From positions 289,822,395 to 289,886,394 of the forward strand of contig CM022298.1 of assembly GCA_011799875.1 (NCBI GenBank): DNA of 64,000 nt. The letters are read 5' to 3'. Positions 21,565 through 33,639 of this stretch are shown here, piece by piece. A program made the translations under genes and the position numbers. This stretch comes from Thinopyrum elongatum. Its lineage: Eukaryota; Streptophyta; Magnoliopsida; Poales; Poaceae. The notes below the pieces were generated by a model. It was not told the DNA's origin. It was given only the letters and a program-made list of their open reading frames with translations, and searched no databases. Positions within the stretch are counted from its first letter, which is position 1. The number at the start of each line of letters is the position of its first letter.

Positions 21565-23892
21565 CTAGCTAACTGTTCCCACGTTCAATACATATCCAGA
21601 TTGAGACTCAGGGTCATCTAGATCAGTGTTAAAGCTTGCATCGATGTAACTCTTTACGACAAACCCTTTATCACCTCCATAACCAATAAACATTTCCTTA
21701 GTCCTCTTTAGGTACCTAAGGATAATTTTGACCGTTGTCCAGTGATCCACTCCTGGATCACTATTGTACCCCCTTGCCAAACTCATGGCAAGGCACACAA
21801 CTGGTCTGGTACACAGCATGGCATACTTTATAGAACCTATGGCTGAGGCATAGGGAATGACTTTTATTCTCTCTCTATCTTCTGTTGTGGTCGGGCTTTG
21901 AGTCTTACTCAACTTCACACCTTGCAACACAGGCAAGAACCCTTCTTTGACTGATCCATTTTGAACTTCTTCAAAACTTTTGCCGAGGTATGTGCTTTGT
22001 GAAAGTCCTATTAAGCGTCTCGACCTATCCCTATAGATCTTGATGCCCAATATGTAAGTAGCTTCACCACGGTCTTTCATTGAAAAATTCTTATTCAAGT
22101 ATCCTTTTATGCTATCCAGAAATTCTATATCATTTCCAATCAACAATATGTCATCCACATATAATATTAGAAATGCTACAGAGCTCCCACTCACTTTCTT
22201 GTAAATACAGGCTTCACCGTAAGTCTATATAAATCCATATGCTTTGATCACCTCATCAAAGCATATATTCCAACTCCGAGATGCTTGCACCAGTCCATAG
22301 ATGGATCGCTGGAGCTTGCACACTTTGTTAGCACCTTTAGGATCGACAAAACCTTCTGGTTGCATCATATACAACTCTTCTTTAAGAAATCCATTAAGGA
22401 ATGCAGTTTTGACGTCCATTTGCCAGATTTCATTAAATGCGGAAATTGCTAACATGATTCGGACAGATTTAAGCATCTCTACGGGTGAGAAAGTCTCATC
22501 GTAATCAACCCTTTGTCGAAAACCTTTCACGACAAGTCGAGCTTTGTAGACAGTGATATTACCGTCAGCGTCCGTCTTCCTCTTGAAGATCCATTTATTT
22601 TCAATGGCCTGTTGATCATCAGGCAAGTCCACCAAAGTCCCCACTTTGTTCTCATACATGGATCCTATCTCAGATTTCATGGCCTCAAGCCATTTGTCGG
22701 AATCTGGGCTCATCGTAGCTTCTTCATAGTTCGTAGGATCGCCGTTGTCTAACAACATGACTTCCAGGACAGGATTACCACTCTGGTGCGGAACGTGTTC
22801 TGGTTGACCTACGAAGTTCAGTAGTAACTTGATCTGAAGTTTCATGATCATCATCATTAACTTCCTCTCTAGTTGGTGTAGGCATCACGGAAACATTTTT
22901 CCCTGGTGAGCTACTTTCCAATTCAAGAGAAGGTACAACTATCTCATCAAGTTCTACTTTACTCCCACTCACTTCTTTCGAGAGAAACTCCTTCTCTAGA
23001 AAGGACCCATTCTCGGCAATAAAGATCTTGCCTTCGGATCTGTGGTAGAAGGTGTACCCAACAGTTTCCTTAGGGTATCCTATAAAGACGCACTTCTCCG
23101 ATTTGGGTTCGAGCTTATCAGGCTGAAGCCCTTTTGACATAAGCGTCGCATCCCCAAACTTTAAGAAACGACAGCTTTAGGTTTCTTGCCAAACCATAGT
23201 TCATACGGTATCGTCTCAATAGATTTAGACAGTGCCCTATTTAACGTGAATGCGGCTGTCTCTAATGCATAACCCCAAAATGATAAATTCAAATCGGTAA
23301 GAGACATCATAGAACGCACCATATCTAATAAAGTACGGTTACGACATTCGGACACACCATTACACTATGGTGTTCCAGGTGGTGTGAGTTGTGAAACAAT
23401 TCCACATTGTTTTAAATGAAGGCCAAACTCGTAACTCAAATATTCACCTCGACGATTAGATCGTAGAAACTGTATTTTCTTGTTACGATGATTCTCTACT
23501 TCACTCTGAAATTCTTTGAACTTTTCAAATGTTTCAGATTTGTGTTTCATTAAGTAGATATACCCATATCTACTCAAATCATCTGTAAGGTTAGAAAATA
23601 GCGATACCCGCCGCGTGCCTCAACACTCATCGGACCGCATACATCGGTATGTATTATTTCCAATAAGTCATTAGCTTGCTCCATTGTTCCAGAGAACGGA
23701 GTTTTAGTCATCTTGCCCATGAGGCATGGTTTGCAATTATCAAATGATTCATAATCAAGTGATTCCAAAAGTCCATCCGCATGGAGTTTCTTCATGCACT
23801 TTACACCAATATAACCTAAACGGCAGTGCCACAAGTATGTTGCACTATCATTATCAACTTTGCATCTTTTGGCATCAATATTATGAATATAT
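21565..23892 (-). pseudogene. Copia polyprotein remnant (integrase and reverse transcriptase)
   Basis: Order on the minus strand: GAG-pre-integrase with HCRLGYIGVKCMKKLH and CKPCLMGKM (23890-23690); integrase core starting HTDVCGP (23640); reverse transcriptase with DVKTAFLNGFLKEELYMMQP (22430-22370) and YVDDILLIGND (22170-22130). It is broken by frameshifts near 23577 and 22790, by stops at 23362, 23161 and 22225-22227, and by small deletions. The second catalytic Asp of the integrase appears to be Asn (FLRSNRRGEY where the family has SDRGGEY). RNase H is cut off after about 21565. The element cannot encode its own mobilisation. Confidence 0.88.
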
Positions 23893-23897
23893 GTATC

Positions 23898-24718
23898 TGT
23901 CGGGGGGATGGACCCTGGGCAGGCAACGGAACGCGGATCCTTTTCAAAAACATCGGGGCTGGCATCGCCCCTCCATCCGGCTCGTACTTGGCCGGGTCCT
24001 TCAACACGGCCAAGCCCTTCAACCCGGCCAAGACCGCAACACGGCCAGGCCTGCCAGCGCACGCCGGCCGAACCCGGCAATCCGAGGCTTCTCCAACAAG
24101 CTAGCGCCCCCGTGGCGTCTTCCTCAACCCGGCCACGGGTCAGCTCCCGTCCCATCCAAGGCGTACAATGGAACAAGTCCCCGTAGAGGGGACGAGCGTG
24201 GCTACAGTGCCCCACCAACTCTTCTGACTGGCAGGAGCACAGCAATAGTGCCCCACCTGCTCTGCTGACCAAGGCTGGCGTGGCAGCAGTGCGCCCCTCG
24301 TCCTGCTAACGCAAGCCGATGGCGACCAGGTGGTGTGCCACTTTAGCTGAGCTGGCCCAACCACTCCGTGACGCATGACAAGACGGAGAACAGTGCCCTG
24401 TGGGGCACGGGACCCGCGCCCGGAGAACCCGGCGAATCCTGCCACCCGGTGGGTCCCAGCTCCGGCTTCCCAGACGCTGACATCCCGGCCCCAGGGCCTT
24501 GTATCTTTACCATTGTAACCCTGGGGGGTTGACCTATAAAACCCCCCAGGAGCCCTCCATGTACGCGGGCGGGCACATACGATCTAGCGATCAGACCATC
24601 AGTAGAACACACACATAGACCAGGGGAAGGAGCAGCCTAAGCCCTGGCCTGTCTTCCTTCCTCCTCCGAACAGCTCTAGGAGCGACTATGTACTAATACA
24701 TATAAACCACTCTCGACA
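23898..24718 (+). repeat. 5' LTR of the Tat-lineage element
   Basis: The LTR opens TGTCG and a matching inverted CGACA occurs at 24714-24718, giving 821 bp. The primer-binding site is 160 bases further on, unusually far, so the true LTR end could instead lie just before 24878. Comparison with the 3' LTR outside the window would settle this. A short inverted repeat flanks the TATA box (CTGGGGGGTT ... AACCCCCCAGG). Confidence 0.7.
24534..24541 (+). promoter_or_regulatory. TATA box of the Tat LTR promoter
   Basis: CTATAAAA sits in the middle of the LTR between GGGG and CCCC blocks, a good TATA box position for retrotransposon transcription. Confidence 0.65.
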
Positions 24719-24877
24719 GGACTAGGGGTGTTATCTCTCTGGAGAGACCCGAACCTGGGTATGTCTTGCGACCCGCGCTCGCTCATACCGACCTCGCTTT
24801 TGGAGCCCACCGGTGCCCTTGAGCCTATCCCTCTCTTTAGCCATCCCATGGCATCTGCCGTGCACCCACCATGATAG

Positions 24878-24896
24878 TTGGCGCCCACCGTGGGGC
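24878..24896 (+). promoter_or_regulatory. Primer-binding site of the Tat-lineage element
   Basis: TTGGCGCCCACCGTGGGGC is the TGGCGCC-type primer site commonly seen in this lineage of grass Gypsy elements, 24 bases before the first gag ATG. Confidence 0.7.
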
Positions 24897-24919
24897 TGCT
24901 CGAACTCTCGGCCGGAGAC

Positions 24920-27843
24920 ATGTTCCAGACGGGGCCCCTCATCGATTCCGGTGAGCATGTTGCGCACGACGCTTCCCCGAGCCCGTCGCGCTGGCGGCCG
25001 ACACCATCGACGCCCTCACCGCCTCCTTCGCTACGCTGCGCGTCTCCGACGCGCCCGCGGCCGACGAGTGCCCTAGCAGGGTGCTCGACATCTCCGACTC
25101 GCCCGTCCCCCTCGGCGATGACATCTCCGTCGGGGCGGAGACCCCCTGCGTTCGGGTAGAGGTATTCGTCACCGGCTCCGGCTCTTCTTCGTCTAGCAAG
25201 AAGGCCGCCGCCGCCAGGGCCGCGGCGGCTCGTGCCAGCTTGGCTGACCCGCTGCGCGCCACGATGCGGAACCTCAGCGTCTCCATCGCCACCAACATCG
25301 ACGCCACCGACGCCGAGGAGGCCCGAGCCCGGCTTGAGGAGGAGCGCTAGCGCCTGCTGGACAGGGCCGAGACGCTCGCTGCTACGTAGCGCCGGTTGGA
25401 GGCCACCTGGCGGGAGCGCGAGGCCGCATACAGTTTCACCCCGGCCGCTGCCGAGCCCAGCCGGGTCGCCGAAGTGTGGACCCGTGGCGGCGCCATCGGC
25501 CGTGCCCTTGGCGCGGTCCCCACCGTCTACGACACCCCGGTCAAGAACATACGCGCTGTGGAGGCAGCCGCAGTTGGCCTGGAGCAACTACAGGGCGAGG
25601 AGCTGCAGGAGCTCCTGCAGTGCCTAAACAAGCTTCTCGGTGCCGCGAACGCACAGCAAGACCGCCTCGACCATCCCACTGCGTCCGCCTCGCGGCGCAC
25701 CAAGGATCCCGCGCGCGAGCGGCAGAACACGGCGTCTTCCCCTTGCCCGGACCAGGCTCGGTCCGGTCAGACCCGAACCTGGCGCAACTGCGTCCCGGCG
25801 GCTGGAGACGGCTCAGGCAACGAGCTGACAGCCGGAACCCGGCGCCAGCAAGATCCTCCCCCGCCGTCCGGCCGACACGGCAACCCGGCTACGGTCGACC
25901 TGGCGCCTCGCGGTCCCGTAGCGAGCTGGCTGGGCACGCGCGCCATCCACGACGCCGACGCTCGCCATCGCCTCAACCATCTCGCCCTCTCCCTCGAGCT
26001 GGAGGAAGACAACGCCGTCGGTCTGGCTTGTTTCGTCCCGCGTATCCGGGACGAGCCCTTCCACAAGGGGTTCACGCTGCCCCGCGACACCACCAAGTAC
26101 AACGGCACCGTCAAGCCGGAGGACTGGCTCATCGACTACACCACCGCCATCGGCATCGCGGGCGGCAACCGCCGCCTTGACGTGCGTTACGCCCCGCTCA
26201 TGCTCCAGGGTTCGGCCCGCATGTGGATGAATAGCTTGCCGGTTGGCAGCATCAACGCGTGGGTCGCTTTCGAGCAGGCCTTCGTGCGCAACTTCACCGG
26301 CACCTACAAGCATCCAGGCTGTCCCAGCCAGCTCGCCATGTGCGTGCAGGGGGCGGCAGAGACCGGCCGCGAGTACCTCGCATGCTGGACCGAGCTCCGG
26401 AACAGCTGCGAGGGCGTCCATGAGGTCCAGGCCATTCAGTACTTCGTGAGCGGTTGCCGGGATGGCACCCTCCTTAAGCACAAGCTCCTGCGCTCCGAGC
26501 CAACAACCATGGCCGCGCTCATGGTCATCACGGACAAGTACGCCAACGCCGACTCTGCCATGAAAATCCAGGTGGTGCTGGATGAAGCCGGCAAGGCGAT
26601 GCCGGCACCACCCCCCAAGCCGACTAGCGAGAGCGGCCGCCAGCAGAACAACCACCAGAACAACAAGCACAGGGCCGACCAGCAGGCCCCGCGCTACGAC
26701 GGCCACCTCGTCGCGACCGCCGAGCAGGCGCCCGTGACCGAGCCGGCCAGTAAGCGCCGGCAAGCCGGCAATACGGCATGGCAACCCGCCATGAGTTTCG
26801 AAGAGATGCTCGACGCTCCCTACAAGCACCACAGCAGCGCAAGACCGTCCACGCACACGCTCCGGCAGTGCGCCATCACCAAGCGCATCATGAGGGGCGA
26901 CAGCCCGCCGCCTCCGGCTCCGGCTCCGGGCGCGGGGCAGCCGGCTCCGCCTCCTCCTCCTTCTCTGCCTCCGGCAAACGGTGCGATGCGCAACAACGTC
27001 TTCCCCAACCAGAACGCGAGCTACATCGTCTTCACCAGCCTTGGCGACGACAAGCGTAGCGAGTGCCTGCTTTGGCAGGAGATGAACACCGTCGCCCCGG
27101 CCGTGCCGGAATACATGCACTGGTCGGAGCACCCGATCAGCTGGACCCGAGAAGACCACCCGGCCGTCATGCCGAACCCGGGTGGCTACGCCCTCATCCT
27201 CGACACCACTATCGTCGCAACCCGGTGCACTTGCAAGTTTTCGCGGGTTCTCATCGATGGCGGCAGCAGCATCAACATCCTCTACCGCGACACAATGACC
27301 AAGCTTGGCCTCGAGGCCAAGGACCTGGATCCGACACGGACGGTGTTCCACGGGATCGTGTCGGGGATCTCCTGCTCCCCCATCGGCCGAATCCAGCTCG
27401 ACGTCCTCTTCGGCACAAGCGATCATTTCCGGCGCGAACTGATCTGGTTCGAGGTGGTGGACATGTCCAGTGCGTACCACACGCTGCTGGGCCGGCCTGC
27501 GCTCGCCAAGTTCATGGTAGTCCCCCACTACGCATACCTTAAGATGAAGCTACCGGGTCCCATGGGCCTCATCACCATCACCGGCGACTACCACAAGTCC
27601 CTGGAATGCACTCAAGCCGGCGCTAGGTTGGCCGAGTCGCTGGTCATAGCCGAGGAGCGGCGCCAGCTCGACTGGATCGTCGCGTTGGCCAACGAGACGC
27701 CGGCCGTGCCAGCTTCGGCCAAGGAGCTGGCCGACGAGGCCTCATTCCAGCCGTCCAAGGAGACCAAGAAGGTCAAGCTGAACTCGGAAGACCCCGGCTG
27801 CAGCAAGTACGTCGTCGTGGGCACCCGCCACGACAGCAAATAG
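24920..27843 (+). pseudogene. gag-protease region of the Tat-lineage polyprotein
   Basis: The likely start is ATG 24920. A 1-nt loss in the C run at 24975-24978 shifts frame; the main frame then carries TAG stops at 25348-25350 and 25387-25389 before an 815-codon open stretch ending at TAG 27841. Recognisable parts: a helical N-terminus; the retrotransposon gag core (WMNSLPVGSINAWVAFEQAF and FTGTYKHPG, about 26225-26310); a Pro/Gln-rich linker; a retropepsin-like protease with LIDGGSSINILY (about 27250-27285) and the LLGRPAL strand (27486-27506). No CCHC zinc knuckle is seen. The open stretch's ATG 25396 is only the first Met after the stops and is not the true start. Confidence 0.85.
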
Positions 27844-30800
27844 GAAGGCGAGCTCATCGACTTCCTTCGTGAGAATCGGGATATCTTTGCATGGACCCCA
27901 AAGGACATGCCGGGAATCCCGAGGAAGTACGCCAAGCACAAACTGCACATCCGCAAGGATGCCAAGCCTGTCCGTCAACCCCTACGTCGCTTTTTGGAAG
28001 AGAAGAGAAGAACCATCGGTGAAGAGGTCGCCAAGCTACTCGCGGCCGGCTTCATCATGGAAGTGTTTCATCCCGAGTGGCTGGCCAACCCGGTCCTCGT
28101 CCTGAAGAAAAACAACACCTGGCGCATGTGCATCGACTACACCAGCCTGAACAAGGCTGGCCCCAAGGATCCTTTCCCCTCCCGCGGATCGATCAAGTCA
28201 TCGACTCCACCGCCGGCTGCGAGCTCCTGTCCTTCCTGGATGCTTACTCCAGCTATCATCAGATCAAGCTGGACCTGGCCGACGCCCTGAAGACGTCCTT
28301 CATCACGCCCTTTGGGGCGTATTGCTACATCACCATGCCGTTCGGCTTGAAGAACGCCGGCACCACCTTCCAGCGCTGCATGCAGAAATGCTTGCTGGCG
28401 CAACTCGGCCGCAACATCCACGTCTATGTAGACGACATCGTGGTGAAGACCAAGCAGCACCTCACACTCCTTGACGACCTAAGGGAGACCTTTGCCAATC
28501 TACGCGAGTACCAGATCAAGCTCAACCCGGAGAAGTGCGTTTTTGGCGTGCCGGCCGGGAAGCTGCTTGGTTTCCTTGTCTCGGAATGCAGCATTGAGGC
28601 GAACCCGGAGAAAATCAAGGCCATTGAGCGCATGCGCAAGCCAACCCGGCTGCGAGATGTCCAAAACTTTACCGGTTGTTTGGCCTCGGTCAGCCGGTTC
28701 CTCAGTCGGCTGGGCGAGAGGGCCCTGCCCTTGTACCAGCTGATCAAGAAGACGTCGCCGTTCGAGTGGAATGACCAGGCGGACGAAGCTTTCCAGGATC
28801 TCAAGCGCATGCTCTCCACCGCACCCGTCCTGGCCGCGCCGGCAGACAAGGAGCCGCTGTTGCTATACATTGCCGCCACCTCGCGGTTGGTCAGCACGGT
28901 GCTGGTGGTTGAGCGACCAGAGAAGGGCAAGATCCAGTCCATTCAGCGCCCGGTCTATTACCTGAGTGAGGTGCTATCCGCCTCCAAGCAGAACTACCCG
29001 CACTACCAGAAGATGTGTTATGGCGTGTATTTCACCGCCAAGAAGCTGAAGCAGTATTTCCAAGAGCATGTCATCACCGTGGTCAGCACGGCCCCCATCG
29101 GTGAAATCATGGGCTGCCGGGATGCCTCTGGCTGGGTTGCCAAGTGGGCCATCGAGCTAGCCGGCCACAACATCCTCTACGAGCCCCGCACCACGATCAA
29201 GTCACAGGCCCTGGCCGACTTCCTCATCGACTGGACAGAGACCCCGTACCTGCCGCCGCCGCCGGATTCAACGCATTGGCGCATGCACTTTGACGGCTCC
29301 AAGATGCGCTCTGGCCTGGGAGCCGGCATCGTGCTATCTTCCCCAAAGGGTGACCGACTACGGTACGCACTCCAGATCCACTTCACCGTCTCCAACAACG
29401 TCGCCGAGTACGAAGCCCTTGTGCACGGCCTCCGGCTTGCCAAGGAACACGGCGTCCGACGCATCCTGTGCTACGGCGACTCGGACCTGGTGGTGTAGCA
29501 GTGCTCCGGCGAGTGGGACGCCCGGGACGCGAACATGGCCAGCTACCACTTCCTGGTCCAGCAGATCTCCGACGCCTTCGACGGCTACGAGTTCATCTAC
29601 GTCCCGCGCGCAGAAAACGAAGCTGCCGACACGCTAGCCAAGATTGGCTCATCCCGGCAGGCCATACCATCCGGTGTCTCCCTCGAGTACCTGCGCAAGC
29701 CATTCGTCAAGCCGTCTCCGGATTCCGAGTCCATCTTCATCCCGGACGACCCTGCAGCGCCCCTTCCCAACCCGAACCCGGGAATTGCAGAACCCGGCCC
29801 TGGGGCTGCTCAACCCAGCCCGGGGACTGCGGATCCTGGCACGGGGGCTGCTGAACCCGGCCCGGGGACTGCCGTGCTCACCCCGGCCGCCGTCATCCCC
29901 AACCCGGGGGCTGCCGCCCCGGAACCCGTCATGGTGGCCATCTTCACCGTCGTGACGGCTCCGTCATGGGCCCAGCCGATCCTAGCATTCCTGGAGAGCG
30001 GAGCGCTCCCCACGGATGAGACCGAGGCCCGACAAGTGCAACGCCAGGCGTCTGCCTATAGCATCATCAACAACGGGCTCGTCAAGCGCAGCGCGACAGG
30101 CGTGTTCCAGCGTTGTGTCGAGCAGGACAAGGGCATAGAGATCCTCCTCGACATACATCAGGGTGAGTGCAGGCACCACGCCGCCTCCAGGTCTCTGGTA
30201 GCCAAGGCTTTTTGCCATGGGTTCTACTGGCCTACGGCCTTCAAAGATGCCGAGTCGCTCGTCCTCAAGTGCGAGGGGTGCCAACGCTTCAGCAAGCGCA
30301 GCCACTAGCCGGCTTCAGCCCTGCGAACCATACCGATCACCTGGCCCTTCATGGTCTGGGGGCTTGACATGGTAGGACCCTTCAAGACGGCCCGGGGCGG
30401 CATGACACACTTGCTCATGGCGGTCGATAAGTTCAGTAAGTGGATTGAGGCGCGGTCGCTCAAGAAATTGGACGAGCCAACAGCCGTCCGGTTTGTCAAA
30501 GACATCACGGTACGCTACGGCGTTCCGAACAGCATCATCACAGACAACGGCACCAACTTCGCCAAAGGTGCCTTGGCATAATACTGCTCCGTCTCCGGCA
30601 TCCGGCTCGACCTGGCCTCCGTGGCTCATCCTCAGTCCAACGGCCAGGTCGAGCAGGCCAACGTCCTCATCCTATCCGGCATCAAGCCACGACTCATCGA
30701 GCCCCTCATCCGTTCACCCGGCAGCTGGCTTGACGAGCTGTCGGCCGTCCTCTGGAGCCTCCGCACAACACCAAACCGGTCGACCAGGTTCACCCCGTTC

Positions 30801-31235
30801 TTCCTTGTCTATGGAGCTGAAGCCGTCATCCCGACCGACGTCGAGTTTGACTCGCCGCGAGTTGCAATGTACATGAAAGCCCAAGCCAAGGAAGCCCACG
30901 AAGACGGCGTCAACCTACTCGAAGAAGCGCGCCTTCTGGCCCTCAGCCAATTCGCCATCTACCAGCAAGGCCTGAGGCACTACCACAGCAGAAAGATCAA
31001 GCCCCTCACATTCCGCGAGGGAGACCTCGTCCTCCGGCTTGTCCAGCAGCAAGCCAGCCAGCACAAGTTGGCCTCCCCATGGGAGGGCCCTTTCATGATC
31101 AGCAAAGCCCTGTGCAACCACAACGCGTACTATCTCATCGACGCCCGCAAGACGAACAAATGCAAGAGAGACACCGCCTGGGAAGAAACAAGCCTGCCCT
31201 GGAATGCAGAGCTCATCTGCCCTTTTTACACTTAG
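27844..31235 (+). pseudogene. RT-RNase H-integrase region of the Tat-lineage polyprotein
   Basis: Continues the gag-protease frame after the TAG at 27841. RT: NTWRMCIDYTSLNKA (28116-28160), MPFGLKNAGTTFQRCMQ, YVDDIVVKT (28426-28452). RNase H: MHFDGSKMRSGLGAG (29283), AEYEALVHGL, YGDSDLVV, ENEAADTLAKIGS (29612-29650). Integrase: His/Cys finger (HQGECRHH ... CEGCQRFSK, 30157-30298), catalytic regions WGLDMVGPF, IITDNGTNF and SNGQVEQAN. Breaks are a 1-nt loss in a C run near 28178, TAG at 29496 and 30306, and TAA at 30579. All catalytic residues I can see are kept; only the frame is broken, so inactivation looks relatively recent. The end is TAG 31233. Confidence 0.9.
29760..29925 (+). repeat. 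Pro-Gly-rich repeat between RNase H and integrase
   Basis: Roughly 30-36-base units with the core AACCCGGCCCGGGGACTGC encode repeats such as AEPGPGAAQPSPGTADPG. It looks like an expanded interdomain linker and stays in frame with pol. Confidence 0.8.
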
Positions 31236-31239
31236 TTGT

Positions 31240-32190
31240 ATGCACATATGTATCGCTGCCTTTTGTAATTTTGTAAGAGACTATGGGACCCCCGAACGAC
31301 ACTCGGGGGCTGCCTTTTCATACCAAGTTATTGTGTTCTACACATCCTTGCGCTTTTCCTTAAAACCTCCACTGCCGGGTCGACACGCTCAACCCGGGGG
31401 CTCGGGGGCTGGCCGGCTTGACCATAACCCGCCGTCCTCCTTAGCACATCCCGGCGTGTTCGGGTTGCCGAGGCCCCTCACTTCGCCCTACGTCACAGTC
31501 CGGCTTCGGCTGTTGGCTGGCAAGAACTATGGGCCAAAGCACCTGCACGCCGCGAGACACTAAGCCGGACCCACCGGTTTGGCCAACCCGGCCTCACTGC
31601 ACTAAGTTGCTGCACGACCGGCTACTCGCCAGCCGGCTTCACCGGCTGCCGCCAGCCGGCCCAGTGGGTGTTTCGCTCACGCTCAATATTTGAAGGGCCT
31701 AAGTACTGCGCTCTCTTTTTTCCAAGGGCCGAACCTCTTGTCACAGACCGGAACCCGGCTATTCGAATCGCGGGGGGGAGGCCCAAAGGAGGAGCAAACA
31801 AGAAAAAACCTAGAGAATAGAGGGCAAGGGCGTAAAACACTCACGAGAACATTTGCACTCAGTCGCTGCACGACCGGCTGCCGCCAGCCGGCCCAGTGGG
31901 TGTTTCGCTCGCGCTCAATGTTCAATGGGTCTAAGTACTACGCGCTTTCTCCAAGGACCGAACTCCTTGTCACAGACCAAAACCCAGATGTTTGACTCGC
32001 AGGGGGGAGGCCCAAAGGGGAAGCAAGTAAGAAAACGGTTTAGAGAACAAGGAGCAAAGGCATGGACGCTCACAAAAGTATTCACATCATGATAAAATGG
32101 GCCCAAGGCCAAAGTTCATTACATTCACCAACACCCGAGTGGGTGGGTGGACCTGCTACTTAACAAAGTGCGATAAAGTTAAAGCAGGAC
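31240..32190. repeat. Spacer with ~232-bp direct repeat between pol and the antisense ORF
   Basis: The block GGCTGCCGCCAGCCGGCCCAG occurs at 31644 and 31876, followed in both copies by GTGGGTGTTTCGCTC, a CTAAGTACT block and a GGGGGGAGGCCCAAAG block. The stretch also has GCCGGCTT/AACCCGG words typical of this element. No gene is seen; ORFs here are antisense shadows. Confidence 0.8.
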
Positions 32191-32194
32191 GGCT

Positions 32195-33194
32195 TCAGGC
32201 GTTCCCCGCGCCGGGTTGCGCAGCCGCCGGCTCCTCCTCGGTGGCCTCCGGGTCCGCCGAGGTGCCGGTATCAGCCAACCCGGCATCCTCGTTGTCGGCG
32301 TAGACGTCTGTCTCCTCAGAGCTACCTTCTGGGTCATCCAGCAGCAAGCCGAAGTCATCGGGCGGCACCACCCCACCGTCGTCGGTCAGCTCCACCTGGA
32401 ATTCGTCGTGGAGTGCGAACGAGGCCAGGTAGCTGGCCCTGGCGGCGATCCGGTCCGCCTCCGCCTACAACTGGGGCTCCTCACCGGCTCATTGGGCCAC
32501 CAACTGGTCCAGCACCAGGTCCGGATACCAGGACATAACGAACCAGAGTGCTACGTTGGCTCCGGCATGGGACACAGAAGCACGCCGTGCATGAAGCCGT
32601 GCCGGCCCGACCTCTAGCCACCGCGCCAGCCACGTGAAGCTGTTGGTCGTGATGGCGCCAGGCCAGAGGGCCGCCGTCATCTGCATGTCGGCTGACGAGA
32701 CCCGCCCCATCTGCTCGCCCAAGACCTGCAGGCGGGCCTTGGTAGCCTGCATGATCTCCGGAAAGGTCCAGGCGACGTTCAGGTCGAGCCTAGAGCTGAC
32801 GATCCCCTGGGGCGACCGCTGAACACGAACGGCCTCCTCCGCCGCCCTCTGCGTCTCAGGGAAGTGCCCTGCCAAGAAGAAAGACAATCAGCAGCAAAAA
32901 AGCAAAGCCGGCTTCACAACCCGGTGTACCAACGAGAAAGCACTTACTGCCGAAGGTCTCGTCCAGGTGATGTGCCTCGAGCAACGTACCATGCCGCTCC
33001 AGGTCGCCGGCACGGTCGTGCGCCTCTAGCGCCCTCTCCAACTCGGCGCCCTTATCAACAGCCGCCTTCAGCTCGGCATCCTTGGCGGCGACCTCGTTCC
33101 CGTGCTCCTCCTTGAGGCAGAGGAGAAACGCCTGATGGGCCTCCGCCGTCTTGGCCGCCTCCGCCTTCAGGCGCTCAACCTCGGCCTGGAGCTG
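32195..33194 (-). pseudogene. Tat antisense extra ORF (aORF), downstream half
   Basis: Continues, on the minus strand, the ORF interrupted by CACTA-D. A coiled-coil exon runs from 33194 to about 32947 (LQAEVERLKAEAAKTAEAHQ, then AAKDAELKAAVDKGAELERA). A GT-AG intron follows (about 32946-32872; donor A/GTAAGT, acceptor TTGGCAG). The next exon has HFPETQRAAEEAV, WPGAIT, ARRASVSHAGANVALWFVMS and WYPDLVLDQL, the conserved C-terminal domain of grass Tat-type extra ORFs. Two stops (TGA 32489-32491, TAG 32465-32467, plus-strand coordinates) interrupt the acidic tail that ends at 32195. The function is unknown; it is transcribed opposite to pol in such elements. Confidence 0.78.
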
Positions 33195-33420
33195 CACTAC
33201 AAAAAAAATACACTTCCGTGATGATACGTGTTTGTCACAGTAGGTCACGTTTTTTGTCATGCATGTACATCCATGATGATTTTATGACAGAATCAAGATA
33301 GTCATACCTGTGCTGTCGTAGAAGTGTTCCATGACAATACCAAAATTATCATCACGGAAGTGTCCACTTCCATGATGATAAATGGCGCGTCATGGAAGTG
33401 CTTTCGTCAAGGGTAACCGA
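33195..33420. repeat. Left terminal and subterminal repeats of CACTA-D
   Basis: The motif CTTCCRTGATGAT, its complement and GTCATGGAAGTG recur about eight times in direct and inverted orientation. They are the probable binding sites for the element's TNPA-type protein by analogy with En/Spm. Confidence 0.85.
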
Positions 33421-33639
33421 CACGTAGCATCCACCGTAACGGGTCGCCGTTAAGCTATCGGGTTCCGGTTTGGATTCGATAACCCGTTAACAGCCCGGAC
33501 CAATAGGGATTTTCCATGTGTAAAATCATCATTGGCTGGAGGAAACACGTGTCTGCTCCTCGGTGGGCCAGATGTCGTTCGTCCAATGGAGGAGACATGC
33601 CTATAATACATCGACACATGGCAGGGCCCAACAGAGGCC

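Larger units (their letters stand above)
19555..23897 (-). mobile_element. BARE/WIS/Angela-type Copia element, 3' part
   Basis: On the minus strand the order is decayed GAG-pre-integrase, integrase, reverse transcriptase, polypurine tract, 3' LTR, the Copia gene order. The LTR start TGATGGAAATATGCCCTAG resembles BARE-1/Angela/WIS. The upstream part (5' LTR, gag) is separated by insertion of the Tat Gypsy at 23898 and lies beyond the right edge. Confidence 0.9.

Noticed and set aside
23574..24272. 232-codon minus-strand ORF
   Set aside because: Chimera: the end is Copia GAG-pre-integrase, the beginning is antisense Tat LTR, joined by chance across the insertion point at 23898.
25813..27528. 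571-codon minus-strand ORF opposite gag
   Set aside because: It is the mirror of the GC-rich gag-protease frame, whose domains are recognisable on the plus strand; no motif is visible in the antisense frame.
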